Shown here piece by piece: positions 25,690-35,203 of a DNA stretch of 64,000 bases. The stretch's first letter is position 1; every line of letters begins with the position of its first letter. Made by a program: the position numbers and the translations under genes. Source of the stretch: JBCDCY01 sp039180875 (GTDB lineage Bacteria > Pseudomonadota > Alphaproteobacteria > Rhodobacterales > Rhodobacteraceae); contig JBCDCY010000002.1 in the NCBI GenBank assembly GCA_039180875.1, forward strand, positions 124,001-188,000, read 5' to 3'. The notes under the pieces were generated by a model. It made no database searches, was not told where the DNA came from, and was given only the letters and a program-made list of their open reading frames with translations.

Positions 25690-28600
25690 GCCCGGCCGTC
25701 GGTGATGCGGTCCACCGCCTCTGCCGCTTCGACCACCTCGTCGATCATCGCGTCGGTCACGCCTTCCAGGTTGTGGGCGTGCTGCTGGTGCACCGCGTCG
25801 AGCGCGCTGCCGCTCGGCGCGGCCTGCCCGCCATCGGCAAGCTGCGCGAGCACGTTGCGCGAAAGCTCCGTCAACGTCATGCCGTCGGCGAGCGACATCA
25901 GCGGCAGCTCGATATCCAGCGTCTCCTCCACCTGCATCTTGAGGTTCACGGCCATCAGGCTGTCGAAGCCCAGATCGGTCATCGGGCGGAGCGGATCGAT
26001 CTCAGAGACCGGCAGGCGCAGGATGCGCGCGGCCTCCTCGGCCAGGCTGCGGACCGTGGTCTTCAGCGCGTCCTCCGGCGACAGCCCGGCGATCAGGGCG
26101 GCGAGGGAGGCCGCAGCACCACCGCCGCTGCTGTCGCGCGCCGTGTCGATCCGGTCGAAGAGCGGTGTTTCGAGCAACGGCAGATCCCGGGCGATCCGGC
26201 TCCAGGTCATGGGCGCGATGGCGACCACGGCGTCGGGCGCCCCGGCCAGCAGGACCTCGCCGAGATGGGCGAGGGCCGTCTCCGCCGTCAGCATCCGCCC
26301 ACCGAGGCGCTGGTGCAGCAGATCCCGGGTCGCCTCGTCGCGCTCCAGCACGCCGACATCGGCGATCGGGCCCCAGGCGACGGCGAGCGCCGGCAGGCCG
26401 TCGGCCCGGCGCTTCTGGGCCAATGCCTCGAGATAGGCGTTGGCCGCGACATAGGGCGCCTGGCCCGGATTGCCGAAGAGTGTGGTGACGGAGGAGTAGA
26501 GGATCAGGTGGCGCGGCGCCGTCTCTGCCGGCATCGCCCGGGTGAGCGCATCCAGATGCTCGGCCCCGGCGATCTTCGGCGCCAGGACGCGCTCGATCTG
26601 CACGGGCGTGAGCGAGGCGAAGAGCGCATCCTCCAGCACCATCGCCGCGTGGATCACGCCGTCGAGCCGGACGCCGGCCGCTTCGATCTTTGCAAAGAGC
26701 GCGGCGAGGGCATCGCGGTCGGTGGCGTCCACCGCTGCGGCGTGGACCCGGGCGCCGTGGCGCTCGATCCGCTGGCGGTCCTCGTCCGTGACTGTGCCGG
26801 ATCGGCTGGTGAGCCAGAGCTCGGCCACGCCCTGGCGCGCCAGCCACTCTGCCGTCGCCAGGCCGAAGCCGCCGAGGCCGCCGACCAGCAGCCAGGCCCC
26901 CTCACCGATGGCCGGGGCAGGGGCCGGGGCCTCTTCCGGCACGTCGGGCGCCGTCACCAGGATCTTGCCGATATGGCCGGACCGGCGCATCAGCGCGAAG
27001 GCATCCGCCACCTCCGCTGCCGGGAATATCTGGACGGGCAGGGCGGAGAGCTGACCTTCGGCAAAGCCCTCCGCCAACTCCCCAAGCAGCCGCGCTGCGA
27101 CGTCCGGGCGAGCCGACAGCAACTGGTCGGCGTCGACCCCGAAATAGGAGAGGTTCTGGCGGAACGGGCGCAAGGCCATGCGGCTGTTGGCGTAGTAGTC
27201 CCGTTTGCCGAGCTCGACGAAGCGACCGAAGGGGCGGAGGCACTCGATTGAGCGCTCCATCGCCTCGCCCGCAAGCGAGTTCAGCACCACGTCGACCCCG
27301 ACGCCGTCCGTAGCGGCGAGCGCGGCGTCGGCGAAGTCCATGGTGCGGCTGTCGAACACCTGCTCCGCGCCGAGGATGCGCAGCAATCGCCGCTTGGCCG
27401 GCGTGCCGGCGGTGGCGAAGACCCGGGCGCCGGCCCGGCGGGCGATCTGCAGCGCGGCGAGGCCGACGCCCCCGGCGCCGCCGTGGATCAGCACGGTCTC
27501 GCCACTGGCAAGCCGCGCGATGTCGCCGAGCGCGTATTGCGCCGTCATGAAGGCCGTGGGGATGGAGGCTGCAAGCTCCGGCGCCACGCCCCCCGGGATC
27601 GGCGCCACCGCCTGGGCGTCCACCGTGACGTGGCTGGCAAAGCAGGAGGGGGCGAAGGCGATCACCTCGTCCCCCAGGGCAAAGCCCGCCTCCGACCCCG
27701 CCCGAACCACCCGGCCGGCGCATTCCATGCCGAGGGTCGCGCCGGCAAAGCCGTCCTCCAACGCCTCGTCGGGCAGCAGGCCCATGGCCCACATCACATC
27801 GCGGAAGTTGAGGCCGGTGGCGGCCACCTCAATCTCCACCTGATGCGCCTCGGGCTGGCGGCGTGGCACGCTTCGCCAATGCAGGCTGTCGATCTGGCCG
27901 GGCACCGCCATGGCCAGGCGCCGTCCCCGCTCCGCCCCGTGGCGCTGATCGGCGGCCGCCGTGGCGACGCCGGCGAGCGCGGTGACCCGGGGGGCCGCAA
28001 GCCGGCCATCCGCGTGCGCGATCAGCTCCGTCTCCGCCGTCGGCCGGGCGAGGGCGGCGGCGGTGAGCTGTGCCAGGCGGGCCGGTGCCGCGTCGGCCGG
28101 CAGATCGAGGCGGCGGAGCGCCAGGTCGGGCCGTTCGTTCGCCAGTACCCGGCCGAGACCCCAAAGCGCCGCATCCCGCGGCCGGCTCGCCGGGCCGCGC
28201 GGGGCGCCGCCCCGGGTGAGCAGCCAGATTTGAGCCGGCTGGGCGTGAAAGCGCCGCGCCGACAGGTCCCGCACCTGCGCGATGCGCCGGTCCGCGATGT
28301 CGAGGTCGGCGCCGTCGTCCGACATCACGCCGCCAAGCTGCAGGCCGATCCAGCCGTCGGGCAGCATGTCGGGCAGCCCGCGCTGCACCGGATGGCCGGC
28401 GAGCGTCAGCGCGTCCTCCAGCGCATCAGCAAGCTGGCGCTCCTCCACCGTCTCGGCGTCGATCAGCACCACCGTGGGCAGATCCTCGGCCTGGGCGGCC
28501 GGGGGCTGGGGACCGCCGCGGGCCACCAGCAGCGTGGCGCTCGCCTCGGCCAGGGCGAGGGGGGCATCGTCGATGTCCTTTAGGTCGGCGCGCGCCAGGT

Positions 28601-31600
28601 GGGTGGCGCCGGTCTCCGCCTCCGACCACCAGGGCGCGTGCTGACCGGCGGTCAGGGTGGTCCAGAGGTCCCGCTCGACCTCCAGCGCCAGCAACAATCC
28701 GCCTTCGGCCAGCGCCGGGGCGAGGGTCGCGGCATCGGCGCGGTGCAGCGCCTCGACCGCCAGGATGACGTCGACGGTGCCGGGATCGACGGCGTCGGCC
28801 AGGGCCGCGGCGCGGACATTGCCGTGGCGCTCGGCCAGCAGCCTCTGGCGTTCCACCAGCGCCGGATCGCCGTCGCTGAGCGTCAGGGTGGCGTGGGCCG
28901 GCAGGGCGGCTGCGAGGGCATCGAGCGTCGCCGGCGCGATGGTGCCGAGAACCAGGAGATGCAGCCGTCCCCCCGCCGGCCAGTCAGTCGCGAGATCGCG
29001 CAGCAGCACCTCGGCCCGCTGCCAGAGCGCGCGGTCGACCGCCGGGCGGACCTTGGGCGCCGGCGCCTCCTCCAGCAGACCGTCCGACAAGCGTTCCGGG
29101 ATCTGCTCGCCGAGGGCGATGAGGTCGAGAAGCTCCGCCCCCCGCTCCGGCATCTCCTCGATCAGCGTGGCGGTCAGGTCTTCGAACTCGGGATAGGGAC
29201 AGGTGTCCGCCAGGCGCCAGGCAGTCTCACCCACCGCCTCCTCCGCCGTCACGGCGCCGTCGGCCTCCAGCGCCCGCAGAAGCGCGCGGCGGAGCGGCGT
29301 CGGATCCTCCGGCCCCGTCTCCTCCGCGGCGGGAAGCGTGATGCGGCCCTCCGGCGCGGCCGCGGCGATAGCCGTCCAGGCGATGCGGCGGCACATCGCG
29401 TCGGCGATCAGCCAGCCGGTATCGGGTTGGGGCCGGGTGCGCGCCGTGACGCGCAGGGTCGCCGCGCGGCGGATCGGATCGGCCCAGCGCTTGGGCAGCA
29501 CCGCGGCCATCTCGGGCGGGCGCACCGGCTCCAGGATCTCGGTCCAGAGCGGCAGATCGCGGGTGTCCTCCCGGCTGAAGCGCACCCGCTTCAGGCGAAG
29601 GCCGCTCAGCATCGCCGCGGCATCGCCGGCCGTGTCGTAGAGCGTGATGTCGACGCTGGCGCCAAGTTCGGAGAGCTGGCGGAGCTCCACCCGGGCGCCG
29701 GCCCAGGTCGCGCTGGGCCGGTCGAGGCGCAGCCGGGCGAAGCGCACCGGCAGCAACGCCTGGTCGCGCTCCACCGTGCCGCCGCCGCGCGCCGCGTCGA
29801 TCAGCAGAAAGACGGGGTGGAGCGCGGCGTCGAGCAGGCGCGGATTGGTCAGATAGCCATCCTCGCACGGCTCCAGATCCAAATCGACCCAGGCCGTTCG
29901 GGCGTCGAGCCGCGCCGCCGTCACCCGGCGAAAGGTCGGGCCGTAATCGAGGCGCAGGTTGGCGAGCGCGTCGTAGAGCGTCGCGATGTCGGCCTGTTCG
30001 GCGCCGCCATCCTCGGCCCAGGCATCGGGCAAACTCGCCTCCGGCGCCGGTCGGATCGTGCCGAAGGCGGCCAGCGTCCAGTCACCGTCGGTGCCGAGGC
30101 GGCGGGTTTCGATCTCCACCCGCCGGGCCGCCGGCTCGAACCGGGTCCGGGTCTCGACGCCGTGGCCCGTATCGACCACGACCGGGCGCAGCACCTCGAA
30201 ATCGACGAGCTCAACCCGCTCGCGGCCCAGGCCCTCGGCCCCGGCGGCCAGCGCGATCTCGGCGAAGGCGGTGGCGGGCAGCACCGCGGCCCCGTCCACC
30301 ACGTGGTCGGCGAGCCAGGGGAAGAGATGGGTGTCGATCTGCCCGCGCCAGAGCGGATCGCCCATCCGCTCGGCCACGCCGAGCAGCGGATGGCGCATCG
30401 GCCGGTCGAAGAGCTCGGCCCCGGTCGCGGTCGGTGCCGCGCGATAGGGCTTGTGCGTCCAGGCATAGAGCGGCGGATCGGCGCGAAAGGCCCGCTCGGC
30501 GCCGAGGAGCGGCGCATCGGCGATCTCCGCCCCGTGGCAGAGCGCGCGCGCCACCACGTGGCCCGCCGTCTCACCGGCCCGGGCGCCGTCCTGGAAGGAG
30601 GGCACGAACTGCGCCCCCTCACCAAGCGGCGCGGCGCTGTCGACGACATAGTTACGCAGCACGACCCGCGGCCCGATCTCCACGATCAGCCCACAGCCTT
30701 CGGCCACCAGGGCTTCGACCGCCGGGCGGAAGCGCACCGGATTGCGGGCGTTGCGCCACCAATAGTCGACGTCGAGGCCCTTGCCCGGCGTCACCTCCCC
30801 GGTGGTGGAGGAGACATAGGTCGCGCTGCCCGCGTTGGGGCGAAGGCCCTGGAGGTCCTTCAGCAGCCGGGTACGCACGGCGTCGACCGCGGGGCTGTGA
30901 TAGGGATAGGCAATGTCGAGCTTCTTCACCGCGATCCGGCGCTTGCGCGCAAAGCGGGAGAAGCGCTCCAACTCCTCGGCCGGGCCGGAGAGCGTGGTGC
31001 TGCGCGGGCTGTTGTCGGCGGCCAGCGTGATGGCGCTTTCGCCGAAGGCATCGAGGGCGGCGGCGAGATCTTCGACGCCGGAGAGCACGGCCGCCATCGA
31101 GCCTTGGCCGTGCAGCGCCTCCAGCGCGACGGAGCGGGTGCGCACGATGTGGGCGGCCTGGTCGAGGTCGAAGATGCCAGCGGCCCAGGCAGCCGCGACC
31201 TCGCCCACCGAATGGCCGGCGACGGCGTCGGGGCGCAGACCCTCCGCCGCCAGGGCCTCGACGATGGCGACCTGGACGGCGAACAGGATCGGCTGGGCGA
31301 CGGCGGAGCGGCCGAGAGCCCCGGCCAAGTCGTCGGCCAGCAGAAGCTCGGCCAGGCTGCGCCCGTCGACCGGCCCGACGGCTGCGCTCGCCCGGTCGAA
31401 GGCGGCGGTGAAGGCCGGGTCGCTGCCATAGGCGTTGCGGCCCATGCCGGCCCATTGCGCGCCGTTGCCGGAGAAGACGAAGGCGACGCCGGTCTTTTGC
31501 CCGGTCCGCCGGCCGCTCACCCAGGCGCCGTCCTCCGCACCTTCAAGATAGGCGGCGGCGGCGGTGCCCAGGGCTTCCGCCGTCTCGCCGTGCAGGCAGA

Positions 31601-33095
31601 GCCGGTGCTCGAACCGGCCCCGGCGATGGGCGGCGGCGCTCATCAGATCGGACAGTTCGTCCGGCGTGGCCTGGTGCAGACGGTCGCGCCAAGTGGCGGC
31701 GAGGGTCTTCAGGCTCTCCTCGCTCCGCGCCGAGAGGAGGAGGGCGCGGGCGGCTGCCCCCTTCGCCGGGACTGCGGCCTGTTCCTCATCCGTCGCCTGG
31801 CGCAGCACCACATGGGCGTTCGCACCGCCGAAGCCGAAGGAGTTGACGGCTGCGGCCCAGGGCGCCTCCCGGCTCTCCAGCCCCAACGGCTCCGTCGCGA
31901 CGGAGAGGTTCAGGCGATCGAACGGAATATTGGGGTTCAATTCCTCGACATGCAGCGAGCGCGGGAAAACACCCTTTTCCAACGCGAGCTGCGCCTTCAA
32001 GAGACCGACCAGGCCCGAGGTGGGCTCGAGATGGCCGAAATTGGTCTTGGCTGAGCCGATGGGGAGCGGGCGCTGCCGGCGCTGGCCGTAGACCGTGCCG
32101 ATCGCCTCGGCCTCCTGCGGGTCGCCGACGGCGGTGCCGGTGCCGTGGGCCTCGACGAAGGCCAGATCGTCCGCAGCGATGCCGGCGCGTTCGGAGACGG
32201 CTTGCAGCAATGCCGCCTGCCGCTCCGTCGACGGCATTGCCATGCCGACCGTGCGCCCGTCGGAGTTGGTGCCGGTGCCCAGCACCACGCCCCGCACCCG
32301 GTCGCCCGCCGCCTGGGCATCCTCCGCCCGGCGGAGCACGAAGACGACCGCCCCTTCCGAGCGGACATAGCCGTTGGCGGAGGCATCGAAGGCCTTGCAG
32401 AGCCCGTCCGGCGACAGCATGGCGGCGCGGGAAAAGCCGACGAAAGCCATCGGCGAGAGGAGCAGGCTCACCCCGCCGACGATCGCCGTGTCGATCTCCC
32501 CCCGCTCCAGCGCCGCCACCCCATGGTGAAAGGCGAAGAGGGAGGAGGAGCAGGCGGTGTCGACCGTGTAGCTCGGTCCGGTCAGGTTGAGCGTGTAGGA
32601 GATCCGGTTGGCCAGGATCGAGAGCGTGTTGCCCAGCATGAACTGCGCGTCGATCCGCGCCGGGTCGGCGAAGAAATGCTGCGAATAGTCAGATGAGGCG
32701 GCGCCGATATAGACCCCGGTCCGGCTGTCCAAGCGGCCCGAGGGCAGGCCGGCATGGTCCAGCGCCTCCCACACCGTCTCGAGCAGCACCCGCTGCTGCG
32801 GGTCCATCTGCTCCGCCTCCCGCGGCGAGATGCCGAAAAAGCCGGGATCGAAGGCCCAGATGTCGTCGAGCTGCCCGGCGGCCAGGGTATAGGCCCGCCC
32901 CGGCGCGGTCTGGGAGGAGGAGAGGAACTGCGACCGCGACCAACGCTCCGGCGCAATCTCGGTGATGACGCAGCGTCCGCTGTCTAGGACGGACCAGACC
33001 TCTTCCGGTCCGTGGGCCTGGGGCAGGCGGGCGCCATAACCCACAATGCCAATCCGGGTCGCTTCCCTCGTAGATTCCCGCAACCCATACCCCAT
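25686..33095 (-). CDS. Single-module highly reducing type I polyketide synthase
   Basis: Multidomain synthase of 2,469 residues, expected to work iteratively. Domains in order: ketosynthase ~13-435 (C182 in DTACSSS, H317, H355); acyltransferase ~535-830 (S629 in AGHSVGE, H733 in YPYHSP); dehydratase ~900-1175 (H931 in HVVDGAAVLP, D1089); a methyltransferase-like region ~1200-1530 whose SAM motif is eroded to LLVLGTIAP; a structural KR half ~1540-1710; enoylreductase ~1725-2048 (HGGAGGVGLA); ketoreductase ~2065-2310 (VGGLGGFGLA, Y2215); acyl carrier S2379 in LGFDSLMAVNL. There is no thioesterase; a ~50-residue tail follows the carrier. A fully reduced alkyl chain is predicted, passed to the coupled oxoamine synthase. 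Confidence 0.95.
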   Translation of the reverse strand: MGYGLRESTREATRIGIVGYGARLPQAHGPEEVWSVLDSGRCVITEIAPERWSRSQFLSSSQTAPGRAYTLAAGQLDDIWAFDPGFFGISPREAEQMDPQQRVLLETVWEALDHAGLPSGRLDSRTGVYIGAASSDYSQHFFADPARIDAQFMLGNTLSILANRISYTLNLTGPSYTVDTACSSSLFAFHHGVAALERGEIDTAIVGGVSLLLSPMAFVGFSRAAMLSPDGLCKAFDASANGYVRSEGAVVFVLRRAEDAQAAGDRVRGVVLGTGTNSDGRTVGMAMPSTERQAALLQAVSERAGIAADDLAFVEAHGTGTAVGDPQEAEAIGTVYGQRRQRPLPIGSAKTNFGHLEPTSGLVGLLKAQLALEKGVFPRSLHVEELNPNIPFDRLNLSVATEPLGLESREAPWAAAVNSFGFGGANAHVVLRQATDEEQAAVPAKGAAARALLLSARSEESLKTLAATWRDRLHQATPDELSDLMSAAAHRRGRFEHRLCLHGETAEALGTAAAAYLEGAEDGAWVSGRRTGQKTGVAFVFSGNGAQWAGMGRNAYGSDPAFTAAFDRASAAVGPVDGRSLAELLLADDLAGALGRSAVAQPILFAVQVAIVEALAAEGLRPDAVAGHSVGEVAAAWAAGIFDLDQAAHIVRTRSVALEALHGQGSMAAVLSGVEDLAAALDAFGESAITLAADNSPRSTTLSGPAEELERFSRFARKRRIAVKKLDIAYPYHSPAVDAVRTRLLKDLQGLRPNAGSATYVSSTTGEVTPGKGLDVDYWWRNARNPVRFRPAVEALVAEGCGLIVEIGPRVVLRNYVVDSAAPLGEGAQFVPSFQDGARAGETAGHVVARALCHGAEIADAPLLGAERAFRADPPLYAWTHKPYRAAPTATGAELFDRPMRHPLLGVAERMGDPLWRGQIDTHLFPWLADHVVDGAAVLPATAFAEIALAAGAEGLGRERVELVDFEVLRPVVVDTGHGVETRTRFEPAARRVEIETRRLGTDGDWTLAAFGTIRPAPEASLPDAWAEDGGAEQADIATLYDALANLRLDYGPTFRRVTAARLDARTAWVDLDLEPCEDGYLTNPRLLDAALHPVFLLIDAARGGGTVERDQALLPVRFARLRLDRPSATWAGARVELRQLSELGASVDITLYDTAGDAAAMLSGLRLKRVRFSREDTRDLPLWTEILEPVRPPEMAAVLPKRWADPIRRAATLRVTARTRPQPDTGWLIADAMCRRIAWTAIAAAAPEGRITLPAAEETGPEDPTPLRRALLRALEADGAVTAEEAVGETAWRLADTCPYPEFEDLTATLIEEMPERGAELLDLIALGEQIPERLSDGLLEEAPAPKVRPAVDRALWQRAEVLLRDLATDWPAGGRLHLLVLGTIAPATLDALAAALPAHATLTLSDGDPALVERQRLLAERHGNVRAAALADAVDPGTVDVILAVEALHRADAATLAPALAEGGLLLALEVERDLWTTLTAGQHAPWWSEAETGATHLARADLKDIDDAPLALAEASATLLVARGGPQPPAAQAEDLPTVVLIDAETVEERQLADALEDALTLAGHPVQRGLPDMLPDGWIGLQLGGVMSDDGADLDIADRRIAQVRDLSARRFHAQPAQIWLLTRGGAPRGPASRPRDAALWGLGRVLANERPDLALRRLDLPADAAPARLAQLTAAALARPTAETELIAHADGRLAAPRVTALAGVATAAADQRHGAERGRRLAMAVPGQIDSLHWRSVPRRQPEAHQVEIEVAATGLNFRDVMWAMGLLPDEALEDGFAGATLGMECAGRVVRAGSEAGFALGDEVIAFAPSCFASHVTVDAQAVAPIPGGVAPELAASIPTAFMTAQYALGDIARLASGETVLIHGGAGGVGLAALQIARRAGARVFATAGTPAKRRLLRILGAEQVFDSRTMDFADAALAATDGVGVDVVLNSLAGEAMERSIECLRPFGRFVELGKRDYYANSRMALRPFRQNLSYFGVDADQLLSARPDVAARLLGELAEGFAEGQLSALPVQIFPAAEVADAFALMRRSGHIGKILVTAPDVPEEAPAPAPAIGEGAWLLVGGLGGFGLATAEWLARQGVAELWLTSRSGTVTDEDRQRIERHGARVHAAAVDATDRDALAALFAKIEAAGVRLDGVIHAAMVLEDALFASLTPVQIERVLAPKIAGAEHLDALTRAMPAETAPRHLILYSSVTTLFGNPGQAPYVAANAYLEALAQKRRADGLPALAVAWGPIADVGVLERDEATRDLLHQRLGGRMLTAETALAHLGEVLLAGAPDAVVAIAPMTWSRIARDLPLLETPLFDRIDTARDSSGGGAAASLAALIAGLSPEDALKTTVRSLAEEAARILRLPVSEIDPLRPMTDLGFDSLMAVNLKMQVEETLDIELPLMSLADGMTLTELSRNVLAQLADGGQAAPSGSALDAVHQQHAHNLEGVTDAMIDEVVEAAEAVDRITDGRA

Positions 33096-33337
33096 CGTTT
33101 CTATGTTCTGTGGCGCATCCGCTGCGGCGCGAACCCGGCCCTGATGCCTCGGTAGTGCTACAAATCCGGTAGCTTAGCAACCTTGGCGGCAGGCCATGTT
33201 GCACTGCGAAAACCCCCGATTTCGGCGATCTCCCGCGTATCGGAGGCTGACTTGGCGCCGGGATCGGCGAAGAATCACGCCTCGCCAAGACGTGATCGGC
33301 GCTTTTGCGCAGCAGGCTCGCGCGCTATGGCCGCGCC

Positions 33338-33925
33338 ATGGCCGATCCTGTCGCCTCCGAGCCGCCGCGGGTCCTGCTGGATGCCAACCTGCTGGTCGCC
33401 ACGCTGATGCGCCAGATCCTGCTCGGCGCGGCCCGGGCCGGCGCGCTGCAGCCGCTCTGGTCGTCCCGGATCCTGGAGGAATGGGCCCGCGCCGCCGGCC
33501 GCCACGGCAGCCTGGCAGAGGAGATGGCGCGGCGGGAGATCGCGGCGCTGACCGAGGACTGGCCGGCGGCGCTGGTGGTGCCCGATCCGGCTGTCGCCGC
33601 CACCCTGGTCCTGCCCGACGCCAACGACGTTCACGTGGTCGCCGCGGCGGTGGGCGGCGGAGCGGAGATCCTGCTCACCCGCAACATCCGCGATTTCCCG
33701 ACGCGCATCCTGGCGCGCCACGGCCTGCTCCGACGCGATCCCGACGGGTTCCTGCGCGACTGGTGGGCGGAGGCGCCGGAGGCCGCCGAGGCGGTCGTGG
33801 CGGATGTCGTCCGCGCCTTTCGCGCCGCCACGGGCACCGCGCCGGCCGCCCGGACGCTGCTGAAGCGCGCCGGGCTCGCCCGTCTCGGCAAGGCGCTCGG
33901 GCCCCGGATCGACGCGCTTATGTGA
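33338..33925 (+). CDS. PIN-domain protein
   Basis: A 195-residue protein whose N-terminal ~125 residues form a PIN nuclease-like domain: VLLDANLLVATLMR supplies the first acidic residue, PDANDVHVVAAAV the central pair, and ILLTRNIRDFP the last aspartate. A helical C-terminal part follows. PIN domains are metal-dependent ribonucleases, often VapC toxins, but no antitoxin gene is adjacent, and the extra C-terminal region is unlike short VapC proteins. From memory, a solitary PIN family of this type is conserved in Rhodobacteraceae. It converges on the M48 protease gene with an eight-base overlap. Confidence 0.8.
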   Translation: MADPVASEPPRVLLDANLLVATLMRQILLGAARAGALQPLWSSRILEEWARAAGRHGSLAEEMARREIAALTEDWPAALVVPDPAVAATLVLPDANDVHVVAAAVGGGAEILLTRNIRDFPTRILARHGLLRRDPDGFLRDWWAEAPEAAEAVVADVVRAFRAATGTAPAARTLLKRAGLARLGKALGPRIDALM

Positions 33926-34613
33926 GCTGAGGGCGGCTCTCCGCCCAGCCGGCCTCCAACCGCTCGATCGCCGCGACCCGGTCGGCGACCTTCGGATGGC
34001 TCATCAGCCAGGCGAAGGCGGGGCCGCCGCCCATCATCTCTTCGAGCTTTTCGAGCAGCCGGCGCTGCGGGCGGGTGCCGATCCCGGCCTTGGTCAACAG
34101 CGCCGCAGCGTAGGCGTCGGCCTCGTATTCGTCCTGGCGCGACAGACGCGCGGCCAACAGCCCCGCGATCAGGTTGGCCAGCCAGACGCCGACGAACGGG
34201 ATCAGGCGGCCGAGCACCATGGCGAGCACCACCCGGATGGCGTTCTGGGCCGAAAAGTCGATCATCCGCCGGCGGGAGTGGTTGAGCGCCACATGGCCAA
34301 GCTCATGGGCGATGACGGAGGCCAGTTCCTCCGCCGTCACCTCACCCAGCCGATACTTGTCGAGGAAACCGCGGGTCAGAAAGATCCGCCCATCTGGTGC
34401 GGCGAGGCCGTTCACCACCGGGATCTCGTAGACATGCACCTTGAGCCGCGGCAGGTCGAGGACCCGCGCCATCCGCTCGACCAGCGCGAGGATCTGCGGC
34501 TCGGCGAGCTCGGTCGAGCGCTCGCTCAACTGCCGCCCGGTGCGCCAGGCGGAGAAGCGGTAGATCACGAAACCGACCGCCACGGCCAGCAGGATTGGGA
34601 GGAGCTTAATCAT
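33918..34613 (-). CDS. M48 family metallopeptidase
   Basis: Membrane-anchored zinc protease of 231 residues. An N-terminal hydrophobic segment (residues 3-19) is followed by the catalytic domain: NGLAAPDGRIFLTRG, zinc motif VIAHELGHVALNH, a second hydrophobic stretch, then QDEYEADAYAAALLTKAG, which carries the third zinc ligand. It resembles HtpX/Oma1-like quality-control proteases but is shorter than HtpX. It is the last gene of the long leftward envelope gene set that starts with the MoxR ATPase, 88 bp after a DUF6653 gene. Confidence 0.9.
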   Translation of the reverse strand: MIKLLPILLAVAVGFVIYRFSAWRTGRQLSERSTELAEPQILALVERMARVLDLPRLKVHVYEIPVVNGLAAPDGRIFLTRGFLDKYRLGEVTAEELASVIAHELGHVALNHSRRRMIDFSAQNAIRVVLAMVLGRLIPFVGVWLANLIAGLLAARLSRQDEYEADAYAAALLTKAGIGTRPQRRLLEKLEEMMGGGPAFAWLMSHPKVADRVAAIERLEAGWAESRPQLT

Positions 34614-34701
34614 GGTCAGTGGCGATATAGGATCGCAACCGCCCGGTGTCAGCGCCTCAGGGGTTGCGACCCGTCGGCAGCAGCCGTTTTTCTACCCAAC
34701 C

Positions 34702-35196
34702 TCACCGCCGCCAGCCGGCATAGGCCGGATGGTCGGCCATATCGTCGAAGAGCCAGACCATCCGGTCGAGAAACCAGAGCTTCGGTCCGATCAGCAGGAC
34801 AGCGCCCAGGAGCGTCGGCCAGATCTCCAGCTGCCAACGCCCCCAGACGAGCGGCGGCAGCCCGAGCACCGGCAGCACCGAGAGCAGCCCGGCCCACACG
34901 GCGTGGTGGCGCGGGATCGCCACCTCGCCCCGCGCGAGCCACACCCGCTCCCCCATCACCGCGCGGGAGGCCCAGGATCGGGTGGAGGCCGGCGGCGGAA
35001 AGGCCCGCGGGTTGAGCCAGGTCCACACGAGCAACGCCCCGATCGGCAGCAAACACCAGGCCCCGATCCAGTCCCGCGCCCAAATCGCTAGGATCAGAAG
35101 CGGCCCGATCGGCAACCGCGTCCAGGCCGACCACGGATTGGCATGCCGCTCCCACACCTCCGGCGTCATGGCAAAGGCGCGGGCGATGGCTTGCAT
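34702..35196 (-). CDS. DUF6653 family membrane protein
   Basis: A 164-residue protein with four hydrophobic segments and tryptophan-rich motifs: MTPEVWERHANPWSAWTR at the N-terminus, WCLLPIGALLVWTWLNPRAF in the middle and WFLDRMVWLFDDM near the end. This pattern is that of DUF6653, an uncharacterised bacterial membrane family. An internal ATG at residue 10 is an alternative start. It follows the VWA gene by seven bases, so it is probably part of the same operon. Confidence 0.75.
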   Translation of the reverse strand: MQAIARAFAMTPEVWERHANPWSAWTRLPIGPLLILAIWARDWIGAWCLLPIGALLVWTWLNPRAFPPPASTRSWASRAVMGERVWLARGEVAIPRHHAVWAGLLSVLPVLGLPPLVWGRWQLEIWPTLLGAVLLIGPKLWFLDRMVWLFDDMADHPAYAGWRR

Positions 35197-35203
35197 CGCT
35201 GCG

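Noticed and set aside
28599..32054. A 1,151-residue plus-strand frame inside the PKS gene.
   Set aside because: It is antisense to intact PKS domains; composition (Arg, Gly, His) is typical of GC-driven shadow frames.
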